Part shown: one piece after another, positions 25,520 to 34,146 of the stretch
Layout of the letters: each line of letters starts with the position of its first letter
Numbering within the stretch: position 1 is the first letter of the stretch
NCBI RefSeq assembly: GCF_034424375.1
Contig: NZ_CP139965.1
Coordinates: forward strand, 434,001 to 498,000
Source: Paraburkholderia kururiensis
GTDB lineage: Bacteria; Pseudomonadota; Gammaproteobacteria; Burkholderiales; Burkholderiaceae
Direction of reading: 5' to 3'
DNA: 64,000 nucleotides
The notes under the pieces: generated by a model
What the model was told of the DNA's origin: nothing
What the model saw: only the letters and a program-made list of their open reading frames with translations
Databases searched by the model: none
Program-made: the position numbers and the translations under genes

Positions 25520-26254
25520 ATGAAATCAGAACGTAACGATCCGCAGCAGTTCATTGCGCGCGTGCTGCCCGGCAAGCCTGCGCTCGACCGCGCCCAGCCG
25601 CTGTCCACGCAAATCTACAAGCTGTTGCGCGAAGCCATTGTGACCATGGCGATCCTGCCGGGGGATGTCGTCTTCGAACGCGCGTTGAGCGAAACGCTGG
25701 GCATTTCCCGTACGCCGGTGCGCGAGGCGCTTCAGCAGCTCGCGCGCGAAGAACTCGTGACCATCGCGGCGCAGTCCGGCACGTTCGTCGCGCCGGTGCG
25801 CCGCGAGCAGTTCGCCGAAAGCGCCCTGCTGCGGCGCGTGCTGGAAAGCGCGAGCATTCGGCGCGCGGCGGAGCGCATCAGCGACCGCGAGCTGCATCTG
25901 CTGCACGACATTCAGGAAATGCACCGGCGCGCGGTGGAACGCGGCGATTCGGTGGAATCGATCCGCCAGGACAATCGCTTTCACACGACGGTGGGCAACG
26001 CCGCGCAGTTGCCGAAGGCGCTCCAGCTGATCGAACTGGTGCGTGCGCCCATCGACCGCGTGCGTTACGTCACGGCTCGCGAGCCCGAAGAAGGCGCGCT
26101 CACGCTCGCGCAGCACCAGCAGGTCATCGACGCGCTTGTGCGGCACGACGCCGATGCCGCCGAGCGCGCGCTGCTCGCGCATCTCGACGATGCGCTACAG
26201 CGCCAGCAGCGCGTGTTCGACGCGCACGTGGATCTGTTCGAAAGCGAGGAATGA
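25520..26254 (+). CDS. GntR family regulator, FadR/FCD subfamily
   Basis: 244 residues. Winged HTH at ~25-95 (QIYKLLREAIVTMAILPGDV, then ERALSETLGISRTPVREALQQLAREELV), then an all-helical FCD domain whose metal-binding residues are plausible in DNRFHTTVGNAAQ and the C-terminal LAQHQQVIDALVRHD / LLAHLDDAL segments. No obvious ribosome binding site. Divergent from the ABC/lactonase/dehydratase operon with a palindrome between them. FCD regulators of sugar-acid pathways usually bind a pathway acid and derepress; that role is inferred here. Confidence 0.9.
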   Translation: MKSERNDPQQFIARVLPGKPALDRAQPLSTQIYKLLREAIVTMAILPGDVVFERALSETLGISRTPVREALQQLAREELVTIAAQSGTFVAPVRREQFAESALLRRVLESASIRRAAERISDRELHLLHDIQEMHRRAVERGDSVESIRQDNRFHTTVGNAAQLPKALQLIELVRAPIDRVRYVTAREPEEGALTLAQHQQVIDALVRHDADAAERALLAHLDDALQRQQRVFDAHVDLFESEE

Positions 26255-26276
26255 AAAAGGGCGGCCTGTGCCGCCC
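26254..26276 (-). terminator. Intrinsic terminator of the dCache chemoreceptor gene
   Basis: Arms GGGCGGC (26259-26265) and GCCGCCC (26270-26276) with a CTGT loop, preceded on the plus strand by AAAAA (26254-26258). Read on the minus strand this is a GC hairpin followed by TTTTT, 50 bp after the chemoreceptor stop. It abuts the stop codon of the convergent GntR gene. Confidence 0.8.
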
Positions 26277-26324
26277 TCGAGCCTGGAAGCACTGCGGGTG
26301 CTTCGCAATCCGCCCGCTCTGTGC

Positions 26325-28136
26325 TTAGCCCCGCACGCCCGCCAGCCTGAACCCGCCCACGGCCTGCGCGAGCTTCTCGGCCTGTTCGCGCAAGAGCGCC
26401 GCCGATGCCGCCGACTGCTCCACCAGCGCCGCGTTCTGCTGCGTCGAATGATCGAGCTGCGAAAGCGCCTGGTTGACCTGACCGAGCCCGGTGCTCTGCT
26501 CGTTCGTCGCCACGCTGATTTCGCCGATCACGTTCGTGATGCCGCGCACGCCTGCCACGATCTCGTCCATCGTCGTGCCCGCGGTCTGCACGAGGCGCGA
26601 ACCCGCTTCGATCTTGCCCACCGACGACTCGATCAGCGCCTTGATTTCACGCGCCGCCTGCGCGCTGCGCTGCGCGAGCGCGCGCACTTCGCCGGCCACC
26701 ACGGCGAAGCCGCGGCCGTGCTCGCTGGCGCGTGCCGCCTCCACCGCCGCATTGAGCGCGAGGATGTTGGTCTGGAAGGCAATGCCGTCGATCACGCCGA
26801 TGATGTCCGCAATCTCCGTGGAGGCCTGCGTGATCTCGTTCATGGTCGACACGACCTCGCTCACCACCTGGCCGCCGCGCATCGCGACGCCCGAGGCCGA
26901 CTCCGCGAGCTGGCTCATCTGCGCCACTGCATCCGCGGAGTTGCGCGCGGTGCCGGCAATCTCTTCGAGCGCGGCGGCGGTTTCCTGGAGACTGGACGCC
27001 GTGTGCTCGGTGCGGCTCGACAGATCCTGGTTGCCTTGCGCAATCTCGGAACTGGCCACCCGCACCGACTCGGTACTCTCGCGAATCTGCAGCAGCGTCG
27101 TGCTGATTTTCGCGTTGAACAGGTTGAAGGCGTGCGCGATCTGCGCGGCTTCGTCGTTGCCTTCTTCGGGCAGACGCTTCGAAAGGTCGCCGCTGCCGCT
27201 GCTCACGTCGTTGAGCGCGTCGCGTACGAGCAGGATGCGCCGGAAGGCCGCGTTCGTGAGCGCGCCCACCAGTGCCGCCGCCACCAGCACGACAACGATG
27301 ATGCACACGAGCGTCGTGGTGGCCACGGCGCGCATGCCGGCCGTGACGTCCGACTTGTCGAGCGCGAGTACGAGTCGCCAATCGGTGCCGGCAATGGGCT
27401 CGGCACGCAGCAACTTCGTTGCGCCGTCGATGGTTACTTCGATGGGCGCGTCCGCCGACTGCAGCGAATCGAGCGCCTGGGCCGTGAGGTCCGGCGAAAG
27501 GTCGGTGGCCGGCTTCATGATGAGATCGGTCTTGCCGAGGGCCAGCAGATTGCCGTTCTTGTCGACGAGAAACGCCGAACTTGCCGGCGTGGGATGAATG
27601 GCGGCCACGATGCCGCTCACGCCTTCCAGCAGCACGCCTGCGGCGATGGCGCCTTTCATCGAACCGTCACGCATGACGGGCGCAACGAACGAGAACGTGG
27701 GCTTGCCCGTTACGGCATCGCGATAGATGCTGGTCACGATGGGATGGCCCGCGGCCACCACCTGCTTGTACCAGGGCCGCGCCGTGGGGTCGTAACCGGC
27801 CGGCAGCGGCGTGGGCGAGTAAGCCGTCTTGTCGGCCAGACCCAGCGTCACCGCAATGAAACCGCCGGACTGCATGACGAGCCGCAGGGACGGCATCGGG
27901 TCGCCGTCGCCCGCGGGCACGGCGTCGGCCAGCACGCCCACCTGCTTCGCGCGGCTTGCGATCCACTGATCGATGGCGAGCGCCTGCCCTGCGAGCGTCG
28001 ACTTCAGATTCTCGTTGATGGTCTCGTCGTTGTGGTGCTTGACCACGACATAGACAAGACCGCCCGTCATGATGAGCGCCGTGGCGACGATAGCGACACA
28101 GGTCGCGAGAATACGCGCTCGAATCGTTGCAAGCAT
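26325..28136 (-). CDS. Methyl-accepting chemotaxis protein with dCache sensor, amino-acid-sensor-like
   Basis: 603 residues. TM1 ~11-32, a periplasmic dCache_1 domain ~35-270, TM2 ~275-300 (TTLVCIIVVVLVAAALVGAL), HAMP, then a signalling domain with tip EHGRGFAVVAGEVRALAQRS. The membrane-distal ligand pocket has Tyr115, Arg120, Trp122, Tyr123, Tyr138 and Asp140, with the same spacing as the PctA amino-acid motif (Y121, R126, W128, Y129, Y144, D146, from memory). The seventh position, equivalent to PctA Asp173, is Gly167. The carboxylate-binding half is therefore kept and one amino-group ligand is lost. A terminator follows the gene. Confidence 0.9.
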   Translation of the reverse strand: MLATIRARILATCVAIVATALIMTGGLVYVVVKHHNDETINENLKSTLAGQALAIDQWIASRAKQVGVLADAVPAGDGDPMPSLRLVMQSGGFIAVTLGLADKTAYSPTPLPAGYDPTARPWYKQVVAAGHPIVTSIYRDAVTGKPTFSFVAPVMRDGSMKGAIAAGVLLEGVSGIVAAIHPTPASSAFLVDKNGNLLALGKTDLIMKPATDLSPDLTAQALDSLQSADAPIEVTIDGATKLLRAEPIAGTDWRLVLALDKSDVTAGMRAVATTTLVCIIVVVLVAAALVGALTNAAFRRILLVRDALNDVSSGSGDLSKRLPEEGNDEAAQIAHAFNLFNAKISTTLLQIRESTESVRVASSEIAQGNQDLSSRTEHTASSLQETAAALEEIAGTARNSADAVAQMSQLAESASGVAMRGGQVVSEVVSTMNEITQASTEIADIIGVIDGIAFQTNILALNAAVEAARASEHGRGFAVVAGEVRALAQRSAQAAREIKALIESSVGKIEAGSRLVQTAGTTMDEIVAGVRGITNVIGEISVATNEQSTGLGQVNQALSQLDHSTQQNAALVEQSAASAALLREQAEKLAQAVGGFRLAGVRG

Positions 28137-28279
28137 GCTGTGTTTTTCCTATTTTTCGTGACGATGGGTGGCTGACTTCCGGAAACAGATCTCCGGACGG
28201 TTTATCGGCACGAAGGAGGAAAAACTTGTGTTTTAAGGCGACGTTGGGTGGATGTAATAAACCGTGAGTAACGGGCGAA

Positions 28280-29845
28280 CTAAGCGAACGCCGGGTTGGC
28301 GCCCTCCACCTTGAATGCGCCCACCGTAAGCGCAAGCTGGTTGGCCTGCTCATGCAGCGAGCCGGCGGCCGCGGCAGCCTCTTCCACCAGCGCCGCGTTC
28401 TGCTGCGTGACCTGATCCATCTGGCCCATGGCCTGGTTGATCTGCTCGATGCCGAGGCTTTGCTCTTCGCTCGCCGCCGTGATGTTGCCCATGATATCGG
28501 TGACGCGCTGCACGCTGTGCAGAATCTCATCCATCGTTGCGCCAGCCTGGGCCACCAGTTCGCCGCCCATGTCCACGTTGGCCACGGAACCGCCGATCAG
28601 CTCCTTGATTTCGCGCGCCGCCACCGCGGAGCGTTGCGCGAGGTTGCGCACCTCGCCCGCCACCACCGCGAAGCCGCGCCCGTCTTCGCCCGCGCGCGCC
28701 GCTTCCACGGCGGCGTTCAGCGCGAGGATGTTGGTCTGAAACGCGATGCCGTCGATCACGCCGATGATGTCCACCATCTTGCCCGCCGACACCTTGATGT
28801 CGTTCATCGTACCCACCACCTGCCGCACGACGGCGCCGCCCTTCACCGCGACCTCCGATGCGGATCGCGCGAGGTGATCGGCCTGCCGCGCGTTGTCCGC
28901 GTTCTGCCTCACGGTGCTCGTGAGCTGTTCCATGGAGGCCACCGTCTCTTCGAGCGAACTGGCCTGCTCTTCCGTGCGCGAAGACAGGTCGAGGTTGCCA
29001 TTCGCGATCTGGCTCGACGCGGAGGCGATGGTGTCCGCGCCGTGATGCACCTTGCGCACGATCTGCTTGAGGCTTTCGTTCATGTCCTTGAGCGAGTGCA
29101 GCAGTTGGCCGGTCTCGTCGTTCGTGCGCACGTCGATGTGGCTCGTGAGATCGCCCGAGGCCACCGTGCGTGCAACACGCACCGCCTCGCCCAGCGGATG
29201 CGTGATGGACCGCGTGATGGCCCACGCGAAGCCAATGCCCATCAACACGGCGGCCACGCCCAGTTCGACCATCAGATGCCGCGCCGAATCGATGTCTTGC
29301 CGGCCACGCGCGGCGCTCGCCTTCACGAGTTGAGTCTGCCAGTCCACCATGTCTTTGATGCGCGCCTGAAGCGTGTCCAGCGCGGGCAGCGTTGCGCCGT
29401 TCAACGTCGCGGTAGCTTCATCGCGCTTGCCGTCCTTCAGCAATTGCGCGACCTCGCTGAAGGACTTCACGTAGGCCACACGTGCGACCGTGGTCTGCTC
29501 GAGTTGCGCCTTCTCTTCGGGACTCTCCGCCAGCGTGCCGAGCGTATTCAGTGCCTCGGTGATGGCCTTCTTGTTGCCGTCGATGCGTTCGTATATCGCG
29601 GCGACCTTGCTTGCGTCCGTCGTGACGAACAGCTCCATGGTGCCGCGCGCGTTCGCTCGCGTGAGCACATCGATGGTATGGGCCGCGTCGGCCTTGACCC
29701 ATTCGCGGCCCACCAGCCTGTCGTTGATCGTGCCGATGCTCGTCAGCCGCACGAGCCCCACCACGATCAACGCCGTCATGAGCAATAAGACAAAGCCGAA
29801 ACCCGCGCCAAGGCGCACCCCGATTTTCATATTTCCCAGATACAT
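28280..29845 (-). CDS. Methyl-accepting chemotaxis protein, four-helix-bundle sensor
   Basis: 521 residues. TM1 ~10-30, a ~160-residue helical periplasmic bundle (TarH/4HB_MCP type), TM2 ~190-212 (LGVAAVLMGIGFAWAITRS), HAMP and a signalling domain with EDGRGFAVVAGEVRNLAQRS. It ends in FKVEGANPAFA, with no CheR/CheB docking pentapeptide. An inner ATG at 29830 (MKIGVRLG) is an alternative start. It is a paralogue of the receptor at 9263-10816 rather than of the adjacent dCache receptor. Confidence 0.92.
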   Translation of the reverse strand: MYLGNMKIGVRLGAGFGFVLLLMTALIVVGLVRLTSIGTINDRLVGREWVKADAAHTIDVLTRANARGTMELFVTTDASKVAAIYERIDGNKKAITEALNTLGTLAESPEEKAQLEQTTVARVAYVKSFSEVAQLLKDGKRDEATATLNGATLPALDTLQARIKDMVDWQTQLVKASAARGRQDIDSARHLMVELGVAAVLMGIGFAWAITRSITHPLGEAVRVARTVASGDLTSHIDVRTNDETGQLLHSLKDMNESLKQIVRKVHHGADTIASASSQIANGNLDLSSRTEEQASSLEETVASMEQLTSTVRQNADNARQADHLARSASEVAVKGGAVVRQVVGTMNDIKVSAGKMVDIIGVIDGIAFQTNILALNAAVEAARAGEDGRGFAVVAGEVRNLAQRSAVAAREIKELIGGSVANVDMGGELVAQAGATMDEILHSVQRVTDIMGNITAASEEQSLGIEQINQAMGQMDQVTQQNAALVEEAAAAAGSLHEQANQLALTVGAFKVEGANPAFA

Positions 29846-30464
29846 GCTGAATTCCGCCGTCGTTTCGAAGATGTTCTGTTATTCCGCAACCAGATCTAAT
29901 CTTTCAATATTGTTGCTGCAACCCGCTTTTCCTTACCCGCCGTTATGCGTGTTATGCGTGTGACTGGAATCCGGAGAAGCGCTCTGCTCCGGATTATTTC
30001 AGCGGGAAAGCAGCGCCGATTGACATGAATCAAGCAACGCCGCGCGGCAGAACGCTGCACGCAACCCCGTGAGCTTTGGGATCAGGCGCGATTTTTGAAG
30101 CGTCGCGCGCCATGTCGACTGCCGGGGCATATCTCATTTTAAGTCGATGCGGCCCTGAAAAAATAATCGGATATTTCATTGCACGCGCCCTCAAGTTCCA
30201 AGATCGACCGCCGTTCTCTACAGCTTTAAGTAAAGCCGCGACGACGACCAAACGGGAAAGGGCCGTCCGGTTATACATCGGCTTCGGGAAGCTGATAAGC
30301 GCTATTTTGATAATCGCTTTTCCGGGCCGGCATCGGCGAAGCTGTGCGTTCGGTGAAGCGCACGACCACTACGGTGGGCGAGACCGCCCAAGTGTCGAGC
30401 AAATAGAGCAAGGGCATCGATCAGGCCAGCGTGCCAAGGAAAGCACGCCGCGCTGCTTCATGTG
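29846..30464. other. Long intergenic region with no recognisable gene
   Basis: About 620 bp between the divergent chemoreceptor and TetR genes, visibly less GC-rich than its surroundings (especially 30120-30330). It holds a direct repeat CGTTATGCGTGTTATGCGTG near 29941 and a hairpin at 29969-29994. A 130-codon frame at 30076-30468 has no family features, no ribosome binding site and poor composition for this genome, so it is not called. Confidence 0.5.
29969..29994. other. Perfect 8-bp inverted repeat
   Basis: ATCCGGAG (29969-29976) and CTCCGGAT (29987-29994) with a 10-base loop containing the palindrome AGCGCT. It lies about 125 bp upstream of the chemoreceptor start, with no T-tract, so it may be an operator rather than a terminator. 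Confidence 0.4.
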
Positions 30465-30493
30465 TTGATTCGGAAACGATCATTTCCTATAAT
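30465..30493 (+). promoter_or_regulatory. Sigma-70 promoter of the TetR gene with operator in the spacer
   Basis: TTGATT (30465-30470), 17-bp spacer, TATAAT (30488-30493). The quasi-palindrome GGAAACGATCATTTCC (30472-30487) fills the spacer. The ATG is at 30500, only six bases after the -10, so the transcript would start at or next to the start codon and be leaderless. Confidence 0.8.
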
Positions 30494-30499
30494 CGCCGC

Positions 30500-31120
30500 A
30501 TGGCTTCCGCTTCCATCTCCTCCGCTTCCTCACGCGGGCCCGGCCGTCCGCGCGAATTCGACATGGCTACGGTGCTCGATGGCGCCGTGCATGTCTTTCG
30601 CGAGCGCGGGTATCACGCCACTTCCGTGGGCGATCTGAGCGACGCAACGGGGCTTACCGCAGGCAGTCTTTACAAGGCATTCGGCGACAAGCGCGGCGTC
30701 TTTCTCGCGGCCTTCGCGCACTACGTGGACATGCGCAATGCCGCGCTGCGCAAGCTGCTGGACCGGCAACCAAACGGCTACGAAAAGATTCGCGCGATGC
30801 TGCACTTCTACGCGCAGTCGTCGCACGGCAGCGAAGGTCGGCGCGGCTGTCTCGTGGTTTCCAGCGCCACGGCGCTCGCCACCTTCGACGACGAAATCGC
30901 AGCCCAGGTCGAGGCTGCCATGCGGCGTACCGAAGACCTGCTGCGCCAATTGCTCCGGCAAGGGCAGGAAGACGGCTCGGTCGCGCAGCATATCGACGTA
31001 ACGGCCGTGGCTCGCGTGCTGCTTGCCGTGCTCCAGGGTTTCCGGTTGATCGGCAAGTCGGGGCGCACGCGCAACGACATGGTGGCTGCAGCCGATCAGG
31101 CCCTGAAGCTGCTGACCTGA
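30500..31120 (+). CDS. TetR/AcrR family transcriptional regulator
   Basis: 206 residues. HTH at ~18-65 (VLDGAVHVFRERGYHATSVG, then DLSDATGLTAGSLYKAFGDKRGVFLAAFAHY), then a C-terminal domain with RRGCLVVSSATALATFD, typical of the TetR_C_16-like group. Start at 30500: the frame is open upstream to 30431, but that would place the promoter and operator inside the gene. The same 16-bp operator occurs before this gene and before the next hydrolase gene, so it very probably represses both. Confidence 0.9.
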   Translation: MASASISSASSRGPGRPREFDMATVLDGAVHVFRERGYHATSVGDLSDATGLTAGSLYKAFGDKRGVFLAAFAHYVDMRNAALRKLLDRQPNGYEKIRAMLHFYAQSSHGSEGRRGCLVVSSATALATFDDEIAAQVEAAMRRTEDLLRQLLRQGQEDGSVAQHIDVTAVARVLLAVLQGFRLIGKSGRTRNDMVAAADQALKLLT

Positions 31121-31131
31121 AATTTTTTTGC

Positions 31132-31160
31132 CTCATTTGGAAACGATCATTTCCTATAAA
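31132..31160 (+). promoter_or_regulatory. Promoter of the alpha/beta hydrolase with second copy of the TetR operator
   Basis: GGAAACGATCATTTCC (31139-31154) is identical to the site at 30472-30487 and is followed directly by TATAAA (31155-31160). By alignment with the first promoter the -35 would be CTCATT (31132-31137), a poor match. Transcription would start near 31167, giving a 30-base leader with AGGAG. Confidence 0.75.
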
Positions 31161-31196
31161 GAGGCGCCACTCATGCAATCACCAGGAGAGTCCATC

Positions 31197-32123
31197 ATGC
31201 CCAGTGCCGCGCCCATCTCCGCACGTGCCATCGACCCCGGTCCGGTTTCGCTGCCGGACGCACAACTCTACGGGTTCGATCATCGCTTCGAAAGCGTCGA
31301 CGGCGTCAGGCTTCATTACGTGACCGGCGGCAAGACAGATGGCGAGACGGTCGTTCTGCTCGCGGGTTATCCGCAAAGCTGGTTCGCGTGGCGCAAGGTC
31401 ATGCCGCTGCTGGGCACGCGCTATCGGGTCATCGCGCCTGACCTGCCGGGCCAGGGCGATTCCGACCGTCCGCTGGACGGCTACGACACGCAAACGCTCG
31501 CCACGCGATTGCACGCGCTGCTTCGCAAGCTCGACGTGCAGCGCTGCTATCTCGCGGGGCACGACGTGGGCGCCTGGGTCGCGTATCCCTATGCCGCGCT
31601 ATTCGGCGAAGACGTCATGCGCCTCGCCCTGCTCGACGCGGGCATTCCCGGCATCACGCTGCCCGACGCATTGCCCATTGCCCCGGATCGCGCGTGGCGC
31701 ACCTGGCACTTCGCGTTTCACGCCATACCCGACCTGCCGGAATTGCTGATAGAAGGAAAAGAGCGCACCTACCTCGACTGGTTTCTGCGCCGCAAGACCG
31801 CGAACCCGCAGACGTTTTCCGACACCGACATGGACGAATACGTGCGCGTCTTCACGCGCGAAGGCGGCCTGCGTGCGGGGCTTGCCTACTATCGCGCGGC
31901 CGATGAATCGGCGCGCCAGAATCGCGCGCTCCGTGAGAAAGGCAAGTTGCAGATGCCCGTGCTCGCATTGAGCGCCGACCAGGGCTCCATCCCCAACATG
32001 GCCGCACCGCTCCAGGCCTGCGCCGCGAACGTGCAGGGCGTGACCATCGGACATTGCGGGCACTTCCTGCCCGAAGAGCAACCGGCCACCGTTGCTGCGG
32101 AACTCGCGCGCTTCTTCGCGTAG
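31197..32123 (+). CDS. Alpha/beta hydrolase (Asp-nucleophile, epoxide hydrolase-like)
   Basis: 308 residues. LLAGYPQSWFAWRKVMPLL (oxyanion region), APDLPGQGDSDRP, and the nucleophile elbow LAGHDVGAWVAYPYA with Asp123; the catalytic His is in GHCGHFLPEEQP near the C-terminus. An Asp nucleophile fits soluble epoxide hydrolases or dehalogenases rather than esterases. Start at 31197: AGGAGAG lies seven bases upstream; ATGs at 31128 and 31173 lack this, and the first lies upstream of the operator. Controlled by the adjacent TetR through a shared operator. It is a distant paralogue of the hydrolase half of 5116-6555. Confidence 0.87.
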   Translation: MPSAAPISARAIDPGPVSLPDAQLYGFDHRFESVDGVRLHYVTGGKTDGETVVLLAGYPQSWFAWRKVMPLLGTRYRVIAPDLPGQGDSDRPLDGYDTQTLATRLHALLRKLDVQRCYLAGHDVGAWVAYPYAALFGEDVMRLALLDAGIPGITLPDALPIAPDRAWRTWHFAFHAIPDLPELLIEGKERTYLDWFLRRKTANPQTFSDTDMDEYVRVFTREGGLRAGLAYYRAADESARQNRALREKGKLQMPVLALSADQGSIPNMAAPLQACAANVQGVTIGHCGHFLPEEQPATVAAELARFFA

Positions 32124-32149
32124 GCAGAGACGCTCCCGTGCGCGTGCCG

Positions 32150-32782
32150 TCAATGCAGCTTCCGACGCCGCTCTTCCTCGCTCATGCCCGCATGCGGGTC
32201 GTCCTCGTTACCGGTCGCGTAGCCGCGCAGCGCCTCGGGCGTGCGCATGTCGCGCGGCGTCGTGAAGTCTTTCAACGCCGCGCCGCGCATCTGGTCCGGC
32301 GCCTGCGGAAAACCGGTGCGGTCCTCGTAGTCATACCCGGAGAGCCGCCCGTATCGATCACGCAATGCACGGCGATCCGAACATCGGCTCGCCACGTAGA
32401 CGTCCAGCGCCGTCACCGCCGCGAGATTCACGGCCGCCCGTGCGGACCGCTCGCGGCTGCGCTCGTGCGTATCGTCGTGTGCCGCGGCGAGCGTGGCGAG
32501 ATCCGCCACATCGCCTGCCACGCGCGCCCAGAGAAACGGCGAAGGGTCTCGCGACGCCAGGATGCCCAGACCGCACGCCAGTTCGCGCAACCCGTACAGA
32601 CGCACAAGGCCGGCATGCTCGTTCATGCCCGCGCCGCGCGACACGGCGCGTGGCGCGATCAGTTCCGCCACACCGAGCGCAATGCTGAACCAGCCCAGGC
32701 CGCGTGCAAGCGACTCGGGCCGCAACGTTCGCCGCGTCGGCTCGCGGGCAGGTTCCTGTTCCACTTCCCAACTTTCGCTCAT
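32150..32782 (-). CDS. Conserved membrane-associated protein, DUF4267/cyclase-dehydrase N-terminal-like
   Basis: 210 residues. One clear hydrophobic helix near the N-terminus (GLGWFSIALGVAELIAPRAV) and two weaker ones (LYGLRELACGLGILAS; SARAAVNLAAVTALDVYV), a pattern I associate with the DUF4267-like domain found in front of some SRPBCC proteins. The C-terminal third is polar (YGRLSGYDYEDRTGFPQAPD, then DDPHAGMSEEERRRKLH). It follows the zinc alcohol dehydrogenase gene by 30 bp on the same strand and is probably co-transcribed. Function unknown. Confidence 0.7.
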   Translation of the reverse strand: MSESWEVEQEPAREPTRRTLRPESLARGLGWFSIALGVAELIAPRAVSRGAGMNEHAGLVRLYGLRELACGLGILASRDPSPFLWARVAGDVADLATLAAAHDDTHERSRERSARAAVNLAAVTALDVYVASRCSDRRALRDRYGRLSGYDYEDRTGFPQAPDQMRGAALKDFTTPRDMRTPEALRGYATGNEDDPHAGMSEEERRRKLH

Positions 32783-32812
32783 GCACGTCTCCTCATGACC
32801 GGCGCTTCGCGC

Positions 32813-33982
32813 TCACGGCTTGAGCACCACCTTGATACAGCCGTCTTCCTTGTCGCGGAACGTCTTGTACATCTCGGGCCCGCGTTCCAGCGGCACCGTA
32901 TGCGTAATGACGAACGACGGATCGATCTGCCCTTCCTGAATGCGGCGCAACAGGTCGTCGGTCCAGCGGTTCACATGCGTTTGCCCCATGCGCCACGTCA
33001 GGCCCTTGTTCATGGCAGCGCCGAACGGAATCTTGTCGAGCAGGCCGCCGTACACGCCTGGCACCGAAAGCGTGCCCGCCGGCCGGCACACGTAGATCAT
33101 CTCGCGCAGCACATGCGGACGGTCCGTTTCCAGCATGACGGCCTGCTTCGCGCGGTCGTACATGGAATCAATGGAGCGTGTGGCATGTGATTCCATGCCC
33201 ACGGCGTCGATGCACTTTTCCGGACCCTTGCCTTGCGTGAGTTCCTTGAGGCGCTCCACGACGCTCTCTTCCTTGAAGTCGATCGTGATGGCGCCGCCCG
33301 CGCGCGCCATGGCAAGCCGCTCGGGCACGTAGTCGATGGAGATCACCTGCTTCGCGCCCAGCAGCACGGCGCTGCGAATCGCCATCTGCCCCACCGGCCC
33401 CGCGCCCCAGATGGCCACCGTATCGTGCGGTTCGATATCGCATTGCACGGCCGCCTGCCAGCCCGTGGGAAAGATGTCGCCCAGAAACAGCACCTGCTCG
33501 TCCGTGAGTCCGTCGGGAATCTTCACGTGGGTTTTATCGGCGAACGGCACGCGCACGTATTCGGCCTGCCCGCCCGCGTAGCCGCCCGTGAGATGCGTGT
33601 AGCCGAAGAGGCCCGCCGTGGTGTGACCGAACACCTTGTCGGCCACGGACTTGTTGCGATTGGTGCGCTCGCATACCGAGAAGTTGCCGCGTCTGCACTG
33701 GTCGCATTCGCCGCAAATGATCGTGAACGGCACCACCACGCGGTCGCCCACTTTCAGCGCGCTGTTGCCGCTGCCTACTTCCACCACCTCGCCCATGAAC
33801 TCGTGCCCCATGATGTCGCCGCTCTCCATGCCGGGCATGAAACCGTCGAACAGATGCAGGTCCGAGCCGCAGATGGCGCACGCGCTCACCTTGATGATGG
33901 CGTCGCGCGGATCTTCGATTGCGGGGTCCGGTACGCTGTCGCACCGAATATCTTTCTTGCCGTGCCACGTGAGCGCTCTCAT
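32813..33982 (-). CDS. Zinc-dependent alcohol dehydrogenase (formaldehyde dehydrogenase-like MDR)
   Basis: 389 residues. Catalytic zinc site from CAICGSDLHLFDG and MGHEFMGEVVEVG, structural zinc lobe CGECDQCRRGNFSVCE (four Cys), and NAD-binding GAGPVGQMAIRSAVLLGAKQ. This pattern belongs to the glutathione-independent formaldehyde dehydrogenase/threonine dehydrogenase-like branch often annotated simply as zinc-dependent ADH. Start at 33982 (MRALTWHGKKD) with GGAGG seven bases before; the open frame to 34216 is an artefact of high GC. Co-transcribed with the membrane protein downstream. Formaldehyde made by the XoxF system at 61-63 kb is one possible substrate, but that is a guess. Confidence 0.88.
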   Translation of the reverse strand: MRALTWHGKKDIRCDSVPDPAIEDPRDAIIKVSACAICGSDLHLFDGFMPGMESGDIMGHEFMGEVVEVGSGNSALKVGDRVVVPFTIICGECDQCRRGNFSVCERTNRNKSVADKVFGHTTAGLFGYTHLTGGYAGGQAEYVRVPFADKTHVKIPDGLTDEQVLFLGDIFPTGWQAAVQCDIEPHDTVAIWGAGPVGQMAIRSAVLLGAKQVISIDYVPERLAMARAGGAITIDFKEESVVERLKELTQGKGPEKCIDAVGMESHATRSIDSMYDRAKQAVMLETDRPHVLREMIYVCRPAGTLSVPGVYGGLLDKIPFGAAMNKGLTWRMGQTHVNRWTDDLLRRIQEGQIDPSFVITHTVPLERGPEMYKTFRDKEDGCIKVVLKP

Positions 33983-34146
33983 GCTGCATCCTCCGTTCGT
34001 CGATCGCCGGTCATGGGTTGCGGCCGGCACGCGACTCGCGCCGGACTGGATAGCCGTGACGGAATCAGCAATCGCCGTTCCGCGTCGAGGTACGCGCCGT
34101 GCTTGGTCCCGCCTGCCGTCCGTCCAACGCCCACCAGGGATCGCTC

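Noticed and set aside
30076..30468. 130-codon plus-strand frame in the long intergenic region
   Set aside because: No ribosome binding site, no recognisable domain, and it would run into the tetR promoter.
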